Of a stretch of 13,566 nt of DNA, positions 5,308-12,406 are shown one piece after another; the stretch's first letter is position 1; each line of letters begins with the position of its first letter. Origin of the DNA: Intrasporangiaceae bacterium (GTDB taxonomy: Bacteria; Actinomycetota; Actinomycetes; Actinomycetales; Dermatophilaceae). The stretch lies in assembly GCA_012518475.1 (NCBI GenBank), contig JAAYSB010000330.1, forward strand, positions 1 through 13,566, given 5' to 3'. A program made the translations under genes and the position numbers. The notes beneath the pieces were generated by a model. The model saw only the letters and a list, made by a program, of their open reading frames with translations. It was not told the DNA's origin and did no database searches.

Positions 5308-7500
5308 TCAGCGGATTGCGACGACGACGTCCCTGCCCTGGTCCTGGGCGGGTAGCCACTGCGAGCCGGAGCGGACATACACCGTCTCGTCCGTTGTCCT
5401 GATGACGAGGTCGCGCTCCCCGCCCGTCGTCGTGATCCGGTCGCCGCCGAGGATGACCGGAAGGGCTGTCGTCCGCCCCCCGACGGTGATGAGGTACGGG
5501 AGCACCCCGCGCTCGCCGGCAAGGGGGTCCGGGACCGGGTCCTCCGCAGCCCCGTCCGCGGAGCTCGCGTCGACCTCGGCCTCGGGCTCGTCCGGTTCCT
5601 GCGACGGCGCGGCGTCGCCGTTGTCAGGTGAGCCGGCCGGCTCCGTCGACTCACCGCCCGTTGAACCATCGCCTGTTGTCGCGTCATCTCCTGTATCTGC
5701 GGTATCCGGCTGCGTTCCCTCCCGCGCGAGGATCGCCGCATTGACGCGCGTCTGCCCGAGCAGCGCGAGCGAGGTCTCTCCCAGCCACACCATGTCGCGC
5801 ACGACGGCAAACTGTTCGGCGATCGGCTGCGGGCCGATGACTGTCGTGGGCAGCCCGTTGGCCTCACGCATGATCGTGCCGATGTCGAGGCGGGAGGGCG
5901 TGCCCTCGCCGGCGTCGCTGATGAGGGCGATGCGGGTCCCCTGCGGCGATACCTGGCACGCGAGGAGCCGGCGGCCGGTCAACCAGCCGGATCCCACCGG
6001 CATCGCCCGGGAGCGGAGGGGGTCGACCGGGGATGCTGCGGCATTGACATAGAAGAGCCGCTCGCGGACGAGCTGGCCGGTCCCCCCGATCCAGAGGACG
6101 TCCTGGGAGTCATAGCAGGGGCGCCCCAGGTCGGTGGCGAAGCGCGGCACCTCGTAGCGGAACCGGTTGCGCCATCTGCTGAGCGTGTCGCCGGACACGC
6201 CGGCCAGCTCGCCGCCGGTGAAGGAGAGGGCCAGGTCGTGCCAGCGCTCGTCGACTGCCGGCAGACCGGCGGCCCGAGGTGGCGTGGGCGCGACGTCGTT
6301 CTCCGAGGTCTGCGGCCGGGTCGAGAACTCTCGCATGAACACCCCCTGACGCACGAGAGGTGGCGTTGTCGGAGCAGACGCGGCGGTCGAGGGGAACTCG
6401 AGGTCGGCAAGCGAGCGGATGCTCTCCAGCCCCGGGATCTCCAGCGGGTTGCCATCGAGGGTGATCTGCACCCGGTCCACGCCGCGCACCTGCACGAGCG
6501 TCGCAACGAACTGGGCCCAGATCCGCCGTCGTGCCTCGGGATCCGCGCCGAACTCACCTCCGGTGAGATCGACCGTCGCGACCCCGCCGACGATCGGGAC
6601 GGCACCGACGGCCAGGCGGGCTCCGGGCGGGATGTCGTCGCGGACGGCTGGCGAGAGATAGTCGGGGACGGCACCGAGCTGGAGCTGGGCCAGCCGGGTC
6701 GCCACCCGGTCGGTGGGGATGAAGCGCACATCGGGGATGAGGAGCCGGTCGGCGCGATAGACGTAATGAACTGCGTAGGTGTCGAAGACGCGATCGAAGT
6801 CGGCGGTGCCGATCCACCGGCCGAAGCCCGACTCGAGGTGTCGGATCCGCCACTCCCCCTGCTCCTGGGTCAGGACGATGTCGGACGTCATCGTGGTGTC
6901 CTGTGGCAGCTCTCGGAAGCGGCCGTCGCGGCCCACCTCGGCCCAGGCCGCGGCAGACAGTCGCAGCACCAGGTCGTCCTCATCGAGAGGTGGCAGGTCC
7001 TGCGGGCGAGCGGATGGCGCCTGGTCGGAGTCGGACGGGTTCTCAGCCTCGGCGTCAGGGAGCGGCACCTGGGCCTCGGGCTTCCCTTCCGTGCCCTCCT
7101 CGTCACTCCCCTCAGTGGTGCCAGCCGGTTCGTCAGCAGCCCCATCGGCCGGAGACGTCGCGTCGATCGGTGCAACTTGGACCGTGCGTCGAAAGATCAC
7201 GGTGCGCGCGTCCGGGGACCACGTCCTCGCTGCTGCGTCGGTGAGGAACTCCCGTGCGCTCACGAAGTCGCCGCCGCTGCCGGCCAGGGCCTGGATGAAG
7301 TCCCGGACGATCTGTTCGGGGGTCGCGTCCCTCCGAGGCCCCGGCGGAGCCACCTGCAGCTCCCGCTCGGGCGCCGCGCGACGGACGTCGAGACCGGGGC
7401 GAATCGTCGGGTCGGAGGCGAGCACCGTACAGCCGGTGAGGAGGAGGGCCAGGAGCAGAGCGACGGCAGCGATGCCGTGCGCGCGCAGCGGGCGCCTCAT
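5308..7500 (-). CDS. lpqB: Lipoprotein LpqB, MtrB-associated (GerMN domain plus beta-propeller)
   Basis: LpqB is an envelope lipoprotein that contacts the extracellular part of MtrB and tunes MtrA activation. The 730-residue precursor begins MRRPLRAHG, then a hydrophobic stretch (10-21) and the lipobox LTGC, so lipidation would be on C24. An N-terminal globular region (about 50-235) precedes a GerMN (sporulation/germination) domain at about 240-352. A WD/beta-propeller-like C-terminal domain covers about 405-730. Two long acidic, low-complexity inserts stand out: about 113-176 and 594-664, rich in D, E, S, T, G and P. They make this protein roughly 150 residues longer than the mycobacterial LpqB as I remember it. 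The ATG at 7500 is supported by AGGAGG 7 nt upstream and by an ATGA overlap with the mtrB stop. An upstream in-frame start at 7623 would bury the signal peptide. Confidence 0.94.
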   Translation of the reverse strand: MRRPLRAHGIAAVALLLALLLTGCTVLASDPTIRPGLDVRRAAPERELQVAPPGPRRDATPEQIVRDFIQALAGSGGDFVSAREFLTDAAARTWSPDARTVIFRRTVQVAPIDATSPADGAADEPAGTTEGSDEEGTEGKPEAQVPLPDAEAENPSDSDQAPSARPQDLPPLDEDDLVLRLSAAAWAEVGRDGRFRELPQDTTMTSDIVLTQEQGEWRIRHLESGFGRWIGTADFDRVFDTYAVHYVYRADRLLIPDVRFIPTDRVATRLAQLQLGAVPDYLSPAVRDDIPPGARLAVGAVPIVGGVATVDLTGGEFGADPEARRRIWAQFVATLVQVRGVDRVQITLDGNPLEIPGLESIRSLADLEFPSTAASAPTTPPLVRQGVFMREFSTRPQTSENDVAPTPPRAAGLPAVDERWHDLALSFTGGELAGVSGDTLSRWRNRFRYEVPRFATDLGRPCYDSQDVLWIGGTGQLVRERLFYVNAAASPVDPLRSRAMPVGSGWLTGRRLLACQVSPQGTRIALISDAGEGTPSRLDIGTIMREANGLPTTVIGPQPIAEQFAVVRDMVWLGETSLALLGQTRVNAAILAREGTQPDTADTGDDATTGDGSTGGESTEPAGSPDNGDAAPSQEPDEPEAEVDASSADGAAEDPVPDPLAGERGVLPYLITVGGRTTALPVILGGDRITTTGGERDLVIRTTDETVYVRSGSQWLPAQDQGRDVVVAIR

Positions 7501-9143
7501 ACCTCGGCCTCCTGCGACGGCGCGAGCGGCAGGGGCGAGGTCCCGATCGGCAGATCCTGCCGGCGCGGGAGCGTCAGACGGAAGCGCGCGCCTTCCCCCG
7601 GTGCGCCCCACGCCTGGAGCCAACCCTGGTGCAGCCGGGCGTCCTCGAGGGCGATGGCCAGCCCAAGACCGGTTCCGCCGGAGTGCCTGGCACGCGCAGG
7701 ATCGGCCCGCCAGAACCGGTTGAAGACCAGACCCGCCTCCCCCGGTCGAAGACCGACACCCTGGTCCTCCACCACGACGGCGACGGCAGTGTCATTGGCG
7801 GCCATGGTGACCCGGACAGGACGTCCTTCGCCGTGCTCGATCGCGTTGACGACGAGGTTGCGCAGGATGCGCTGCACGCGACGGGGATCGACCTCTGCCT
7901 CGACCTCGTGGTCGGTCATGTCGACGATGACGGTGCTCCCGCGGCGATTCGCGAGCGGGATGGAGTCCTGAACCACCCGTTCGACGATAGTCCGCAGATC
8001 GGCGGGCTCGGAGTCGAGGGCGGCGGCACCGGCGTCGAAGCGGCTGATCTCGAGCAGATCTGCGAGCAGCTCCTCGAAGCGGTCCAGCTCGCCGTGGAGC
8101 AGCTCGGCCGAACGGCTCACGGCCGGGGTGAATTCGTGCCGGGAGTCGTGAATCAGGTCGGCCGCCATGCGCACAGTCGTGAGCGGGGTCCGCAGCTCGT
8201 GCGAGACATCGGAGACGAATCTCTGCTGGACCCGGGAGAGTCCTTCGAGCTGGCGGATCTGGGTCTGGAGGCTGTCGGCCATCGAGTTGAAGGCGTTGGC
8301 GAGCCGGGCCAGGTCATCCTCGCCCTTGACCGGCATCCGTTCGCCGAGGTCGCCCTTCTCGAGACGCTGGGCGACCGACGCTGCGCGCCGGATGGGCGTG
8401 ACAGCCTGGCGCGCGATGAGCCAGGCCACTGCGCCGATGAGGAAGGTCAGGGCCAGTCCGCCGAGCAGCAGCGAGGTCCTGATGAGGCGCAGGGTCGCCT
8501 GCTCCTGATACATCGGGCTGACGAAGTACAGGTCGTAGGGCCCGGCTGCCGGCACATCGATCTGGGAGCCGATGACGATCGCCGGGACCTGCTCGCCATC
8601 GAGCTGGATCTGGATGAGCTGGGTCGCCTGACGTTCGGGCGCGGCGGAGACCGATTCCCGCAGCGCCGGGGTCACGACCTCGGAGCCCACCCCGAGTGCC
8701 AGCGAGGACAGCGTCATCGAGACAGTGTTGTTGAGCGACTTGATGAAGATGACCGACACGGACTCGTCCCCGGCCGGCTGGGCAAGGGCGTTGACGAGGT
8801 CCTGGGCCAGCTGGGCCTGGGTGTCCCCCTCGCGTGCCTGGTAGGCGTCGACGAGGACCTGGGCGCGGTTGGTGAGGGAGAGTGCCTGCAGCTCGGCGCG
8901 CTGGACGCGGTCCTCCTCCAGCCCGTTGGCGATGGCTGTGTACAGGTATGTGCCGATGAGGCCGATGACGAGGATGCCGAGCAGCATGGTCGAGACCACG
9001 ACCCGGAACTGGAGGGACCGACGCCAGATGCGGGTCAGCCGGCGCCACCCCTGCTCCCACGAGACGGACACGCGGCGCGCCAGAGCCGTGACCTGCTCGT
9101 CGCCAGCCGGGTCAGGCTGGGCCGGCTTTGTATCCGACACCAC
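7497..9143 (-). CDS. mtrB: Sensor histidine kinase MtrB
   Basis: MtrB is the membrane sensor kinase that phosphorylates MtrA, in a pathway controlling cell-wall turnover and division. The 548-residue protein has a cytoplasmic N-tail and a first membrane helix at about 48-70. An extracellular sensor region follows at about 71-222, then a second helix at about 224-246 and a HAMP linker to about 295 (AVTPIRRAASVAQRLEKGDL). The HisKA H-box is SDVSHELRTPLTTVR with phosphoacceptor H315. The ATPase domain shows an intact N-box (RNLVVNAIEHGEG, N429/N433), the G1 box DQGVGL (460-465), the F-box FNRFWRADP and the G2 box GGTGLGLAI (489-497). The start is GTG 9143 or the adjacent GTG 9140. Either lies inside mtrA, giving a 32- or 29-nt overlap with no clear ribosome site, so translation is probably coupled. 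The stop overlaps lpqB by 4 nt. Confidence 0.96.
   Translation of the reverse strand: MVSDTKPAQPDPAGDEQVTALARRVSVSWEQGWRRLTRIWRRSLQFRVVVSTMLLGILVIGLIGTYLYTAIANGLEEDRVQRAELQALSLTNRAQVLVDAYQAREGDTQAQLAQDLVNALAQPAGDESVSVIFIKSLNNTVSMTLSSLALGVGSEVVTPALRESVSAAPERQATQLIQIQLDGEQVPAIVIGSQIDVPAAGPYDLYFVSPMYQEQATLRLIRTSLLLGGLALTFLIGAVAWLIARQAVTPIRRAASVAQRLEKGDLGERMPVKGEDDLARLANAFNSMADSLQTQIRQLEGLSRVQQRFVSDVSHELRTPLTTVRMAADLIHDSRHEFTPAVSRSAELLHGELDRFEELLADLLEISRFDAGAAALDSEPADLRTIVERVVQDSIPLANRRGSTVIVDMTDHEVEAEVDPRRVQRILRNLVVNAIEHGEGRPVRVTMAANDTAVAVVVEDQGVGLRPGEAGLVFNRFWRADPARARHSGGTGLGLAIALEDARLHQGWLQAWGAPGEGARFRLTLPRRQDLPIGTSPLPLAPSQEAEV
7508..7513 (-). promoter_or_regulatory. Ribosome binding site of lpqB
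   Basis: The minus strand reads AGGAGG inside the 3' end of mtrB, 7 nt before the lpqB ATG at 7500. It fixes the start directly before the lipoprotein signal sequence. Confidence 0.7.
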
Positions 9144-9789
9144 GGACGGTCACGACGATGCGGGGGTTCTCCGGGTCGTGCTCGATCTTGCTGCGCAGCC
9201 GCTGGACGTGCACGTTGACCAGACGGGTGTCCCCGGCGTGACGGTATCCCCACACCTGCTCGAGGAGGGTCTCCCGGGAGAACACCTGCCACGGCTTGCG
9301 TGCGAGCGCGACGAGCAGGTCGAACTCGAGAGGGGTGAGGGACAGTGCCTCGTCGCCACGCCGCACCGAGTGACCTGCCACGTCGATGACGAGGTCACCG
9401 ACCTCGAGCCGTTCGGGCTCGGGATCGTCGTTGCGGCGGAGCCGGGCGCGCACCCGGGCGATGAGCTCCTGGGGCTTGAACGGTTTGACGACATAGTCGT
9501 CGGCGCCGCTCTCGAGACCGACGACGACGTCCAGGGTGTCGGTGCGCGCCGTGAGCATGACGATCGGCACGTCGGACTCGGCGCGGATCCGGCGACATAC
9601 CTCCATACCGTCGATTCCGGGGAGCATGACGTCGAGGAGGACGAGGTCGGGTCGGACGGCCCGGAAGGACGCGAGGGCACCGGAGCCGTCGGCGACGTGC
9701 GAGACATCGAGTCCCTCGTTGCGCAGCACGATGCTGAGCATCTCCGCCAGCGACGAGTCGTCATCGACGATGAGTACGCGACCCTTCAC
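9112..9789 (-). CDS. mtrA: OmpR/PhoB-family response regulator MtrA
   Basis: MtrA is the DNA-binding partner of MtrB. In actinobacteria it controls genes for cell-wall hydrolysis, division and osmotic response. The 225-residue protein has a receiver domain (1-118) with acidic residues D9/D10 in LIVDDDSSL, phosphoacceptor D53 in VLLDVMLPG, T80 in IVMLTAR and K102 in VVKPFKP. A winged-helix output domain follows at about 127-223: LTPLEFDLLVAL, FSRETLLEQVWGYRHAGDTR, then VNVHVQRLRSKIE and VRGVGYKAG. Length and sequence match the family closely. The start is GTG 9789, with GAAGGG 7 nt upstream. It is the first gene of the mtrA-mtrB-lpqB unit and is divergent from the plus-strand histidine kinase gene, with a 190-nt shared upstream region. 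Confidence 0.97.
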   Translation of the reverse strand: MKGRVLIVDDDSSLAEMLSIVLRNEGLDVSHVADGSGALASFRAVRPDLVLLDVMLPGIDGMEVCRRIRAESDVPIVMLTARTDTLDVVVGLESGADDYVVKPFKPQELIARVRARLRRNDDPEPERLEVGDLVIDVAGHSVRRGDEALSLTPLEFDLLVALARKPWQVFSRETLLEQVWGYRHAGDTRLVNVHVQRLRSKIEHDPENPRIVVTVRGVGYKAGPA

Positions 9790-9796
9790 TCTTCAG

Positions 9797-9802
9797 CCCT
9801 TC
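9797..9802 (-). promoter_or_regulatory. Ribosome binding site of mtrA
   Basis: The minus strand reads GAAGGG, 7 nt before the GTG at 9789. It supports the GTG start, which also gives the family-typical N-terminus. Confidence 0.5.
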
Positions 9803-9915
9803 TCTCCAGTGCGGCTCTTCCACTCCAACAGCAGCAGCAGGTCACCCGCACTGCACCCCTTGATCTTCACACATCCGACCCACCGAGCCGACACCCCGGG
9901 CGAGGCGCGCCATCA

Positions 9916-9946
9916 GCGGTTCGGTCGAATTCAGCAGGAGAACCGC
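9916..9946. repeat. Inverted repeat between mtrA and the divergent kinase gene
   Basis: GCGGTTC (9916-9922) and its exact complement GAACCGC (9940-9946) are separated by 17 nt. This is the geometry of a dimeric operator spanning two helical turns, or of a weak hairpin. It sits 34 nt before the kinase ATG at 9980 and 127 nt before mtrA. The rest of the 190-nt intergenic region shows no convincing -35/-10 pair in either direction. Chance occurrence cannot be excluded. Confidence 0.3.
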
Positions 9947-9979
9947 CCGAACTCCCGCGTGACCCACCACAATGAGGCC

Positions 9980-11659
9980 ATGGCAGGGCAAGAGAGTGGT
10001 CGTCGCCACCGCTGGCGGGCATCCGTGCCGGTCCTGGCGCTCGTGATGCGGCTCGCCCTCGCCGCCGCGATGATTCTGGCCTCCTGGGTGTCCGGGGTGT
10101 TCTTCGTCGCGGCCCCGTGGGCCGTTGCTGTCGCGGTCGCCGACCTCTTGCTCTTCGTCCTCCTGAGGTGGCGGGCTGGGCCGCACACCATCTGGAAGGT
10201 CCTCGGCGTCACTGCCATCGCCCTGCTGGCCACTGCGGGGGCCCAGGTCATCCCCGAACGACTCGGCGTCCTGCTCAACACCGGTGCCGCCGTCCTCGGC
10301 GGGCTCGTCCTCGGTCTGCGTGGGGCACTGGTCGTTGCGGCCTGCTTTGTGGCCGGCTCCCTCCTCATGATCGAACTGACCGCCCATCACGGCCTGCACG
10401 GTCTTGACGTCGTCGCCGTGCTCGCCAGCGTCAGTGCGGCCGGACTGATCTCTGCGATCTGGCACGAGCGCGCCCCGCAGGCCAACACAGCAGCGGCTCG
10501 TGAGGCGCGCAAGCTCCTCGTCCGGCTCAGCTCGCTCGCCGAGTCCCTCGACACCGGCTTCGACCTGCCGTCGCTCGGCGACACCACGCTCGAGGAGGTG
10601 GCCGAGCAGATCGACCTCGAACGCGCCGCGCTCATCGTGCGCAACGGCAAGCACCCTGTCCCGATCTCGCTGCTCGGACTGAGCCGGCTGCCCTGGGCCG
10701 CACCGAGTCATCCCGAGTCGCAGCTGCACCGGACCTGGTCCGAGGGCATCGCCATCCGTCGTGCCTACGAGAACGAGTCCGAGCGGTGGTTCCTGCTGAC
10801 CATGCCCCTGCACGACTCGCAAGGCGAGCTGCTCGGACTGATCGCGATGGACCGTCAGGAGACGCCGTACTCGAGCGCCGAGGAGGCCGCTCTCGCGCAG
10901 ATCGCGCTCGGCACCGGGCCACTTCTCGAGGTCGCGATCCTCTTCTCTGGACTGCGCACCCGCGCAGCTCTCGAAGAGCGGTCCAGGCTGGCCCGCGACA
11001 TGCACGACGGAGTCGCGCAGGAGCTCGCTGCCCTGTCGTACTCGGTGGACACCCTCCTCAGCCAGGCGGCCCACGGCCAGGACGTCACATCGGGTCTGCG
11101 GTGGCTCCGCCAGTCGATGCGCCAGTCCCTCGGCGACATCAGGCACCAGATCTCCACACTGCGCATGGTCGAGCGCCCGGACGTCTCGCTCGGGTCGGTG
11201 CTCTCGACCAACCTGCGGAACGCCGGCACCAACTCTGGTATGCGCACCACGATGTCGATCGAGGAGACCCCCTTCCGGTTCCCGGCACATATCGAGGTCT
11301 CCCTCAACCGACTCGCACTCGACGTCCTCGCCGATGCCCGCGCCGGCGGCGCGACCATGTTCGACATGGAGGTCGCGTTATCGGCGCCCAACGCCCGCCT
11401 CGCGATGCGGCACGACGGCAGATCCGGCCTCGACTCCACGTCGTTCGACCACCACCCCGCAGCCGCTCACGGGGAGATCCTCGTCGAGAGACTGCTTCCC
11501 ACCGGCCGGTATGTCGAGATCGTCCTCGGCAGCGACCCGGCCCCCACCGACGACAGCTTCGAGATCGAGGACATCGTCAGCCACCTGCAGCTCGCCGAGG
11601 CCACCGACGGTGATGTCAGCCCGTCGAGACGATCCTTCGACCAGGAGGCCCATGCATGA
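9980..11659 (+). CDS. Membrane sensor histidine kinase, NarL/HisKA_3 type, with degenerate ATPase domain
   Basis: This 559-residue protein has four or five predicted membrane helices within residues 16-162, a short helical linker, and a GAF-like sensor region at about 195-320. A HisKA_3 dimerisation domain follows at about 330-397: LEERSRLARDMHDGVAQELA with phosphoacceptor H342. The C-terminal ATPase domain (about 435-517) is abnormal. Where NarL-type kinases have QEALTNxxKHA there is LALDVLADARAGGA, so the N-box Asn is Asp452 by alignment and the KHA is lost. The G1 motif DDGRGF reads HDGRSGL. No glycine-rich GxGLxGM box follows; AAAHGEILVERLL sits there instead. Kinase activity is therefore doubtful. 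ATG 9980 was chosen because it precedes the first membrane helix; a GAGG lies only 2 nt upstream. The stop overlaps the regulator ATG (ATGA). Confidence 0.88.
   Translation: MAGQESGRRHRWRASVPVLALVMRLALAAAMILASWVSGVFFVAAPWAVAVAVADLLLFVLLRWRAGPHTIWKVLGVTAIALLATAGAQVIPERLGVLLNTGAAVLGGLVLGLRGALVVAACFVAGSLLMIELTAHHGLHGLDVVAVLASVSAAGLISAIWHERAPQANTAAAREARKLLVRLSSLAESLDTGFDLPSLGDTTLEEVAEQIDLERAALIVRNGKHPVPISLLGLSRLPWAAPSHPESQLHRTWSEGIAIRRAYENESERWFLLTMPLHDSQGELLGLIAMDRQETPYSSAEEAALAQIALGTGPLLEVAILFSGLRTRAALEERSRLARDMHDGVAQELAALSYSVDTLLSQAAHGQDVTSGLRWLRQSMRQSLGDIRHQISTLRMVERPDVSLGSVLSTNLRNAGTNSGMRTTMSIEETPFRFPAHIEVSLNRLALDVLADARAGGATMFDMEVALSAPNARLAMRHDGRSGLDSTSFDHHPAAAHGEILVERLLPTGRYVEIVLGSDPAPTDDSFEIEDIVSHLQLAEATDGDVSPSRRSFDQEAHA
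11643..11648 (+). promoter_or_regulatory. Ribosome binding site of the LuxR-type regulator gene
   Basis: AGGAGG lies inside the 3' end of the kinase gene. It is 7 nt before ATG 11656, which is optimal, and only 3 nt before ATG 11652, which is too close. This favours 11656 as the true start and so supports the frameshift reading of the downstream gene. Confidence 0.65.
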
Positions 11660-12341
11660 GGGCGATTCCCGAGCACACCGGCCCGTCACCCACCCCGATC
11701 CGGGTCGTCCTCGTCGCCGACCACGCGATGATGATCGACACCCTCAAGACCTCCTGGAGTCGGTGTCCGACGGTGGCCGGGCCATCGAGGTGGTCGGCAC
11801 GGCGACATCCCTGCGCGAGGCGATCCAGGTGCTGGGCGAGAACCAGGCCCACGTTGTCGTCATCGACGTGGGCCTCCCCGACGGCAACGGCATCAACCTG
11901 GTCCGGCAGATCCGGGCCAAGTCGCCCTCCATGGGGCTGGTCGTCCTGACGATGTACGACGACGACAACACCCTCTTCACCGCACTCGAGGCGGGGGCAT
12001 CGGCACTGGTCCTGAAGTCAGCTGCGGCACCGAGCGTCCTGTCCGCGATCCGGCACGCGGTCGCCAACCCCCTGCGGTTCACAGCTGAGGGACTCGCCGA
12101 GGCGATCCAGCGCCGGGAGACCCTGCCGCGCCTCTCCCAGCGCGAGCTCGAGGTTCTCGCGCTGGTCGCCGACGGAGAGACGGTCGCCGGGGTGGCGAGC
12201 GCACTGTTCATGTCCCAGTCGACGGTCAAGACCCACCTCGGCAAGGTCTACGCCAAGCTCGGAGCGCACAACCGGGCGAGCGCAGTGATGGCGGCGATCA
12301 AGCTGGGACTCGTGCAGCCACAGAACCGCGCAGGCAGCTGA
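11656..12341 (+). CDS. NarL/LuxR-family response regulator with an apparent one-base deletion near the 5' end
   Basis: From ATG 11656 the frame encodes a normal receiver start, MRAIPEHTGPSPTPIRVVLV then ADHAMMIDTLK, up to about 11748. From about 11751 the receiver continues in another frame: LLESVSDGGRAIEVVGTATS and onward. Inserting one G (AAG[G]ACCTCCTG) restores a 228-residue protein reading TLKDLLES. In that protein D71 (VVVIDVGLP) is the phosphoacceptor, with T99, K121 and a LuxR helix-turn-helix at about 158-222 (LSQRELEVLALVADGE, MSQSTVKTHLGKVYAKLG). As written, frame A stops at 11949. An ORF starting at ATG 11652 reads through to 12341, but its first 32 residues are out-of-frame arginine/proline-rich sequence. 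The first acidic-pair residue is Ala (VADH) where most receivers have Asp. It is cotranscribed with the kinase. It is either a sequencing error, a real pseudogene or, less likely, a shortened functional protein. Confidence 0.82.
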
Positions 12342-12356
12342 TCCGCTGCCCGCGCG
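12327..12356. terminator. Bidirectional hairpin terminator between the regulator gene and ahcY
   Basis: CGCGCAGGCAGC (12327-12338) pairs with GCTGCCCGCGCG (12345-12356) over 12 positions around a 6-nt loop. The only mismatch is A.C in plus-strand RNA. In minus-strand RNA the same position is a G.U wobble, so the ahcY transcript would have an unbroken stem. The regulator stop codon TGA begins at the first loop base. No U-tract follows on either side, as is common for actinobacterial hairpin terminators. Confidence 0.6.
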
Positions 12357-12406
12357 ATGTGGGGTGACCACTCAGTTCTGCGCTGACCGGTCGGTTGTGC
12401 GGGTCA

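Noticed and set aside
5201..5359. Extended comF N-terminus starting at 5359
   Set aside because: It adds 53 proline-rich residues and overlaps lpqB. Family members start at the MTPALRALRDLVWP position.
6238..7971. Plus-strand open frame of 577 codons opposite lpqB and mtrB
   Set aside because: It crosses two well-supported genes, has biased composition and no motif.
7629..9218. Plus-strand open frame of 529 codons opposite mtrB
   Set aside because: It is a mirror frame of a strongly conserved kinase gene; no independent coding evidence.
9828..9840. CAG trinucleotide run upstream of mtrA
   Set aside because: Only four units; too short to call a functional repeat.
9842..11290. Minus-strand open frame of 482 codons opposite the histidine kinase
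   Set aside because: Low-complexity charged translation. The plus strand has the H-box, membrane helices and a ribosome site for the next gene.
11740..11756. Programmed -1 ribosomal frameshift
   Set aside because: The junction reads CTC AAG ACC with no X-XXY-YYZ heptamer and I saw no clear pseudoknot after it.
11652..12341. Continuous plus-strand frame from ATG 11652 as an ordinary intact regulator
   Set aside because: Its first 32 residues are the out-of-frame version of a good receiver N-terminus, and AGGAGG is only 3 nt away. It remains possible as a truncated product, but not as the ancestral gene.
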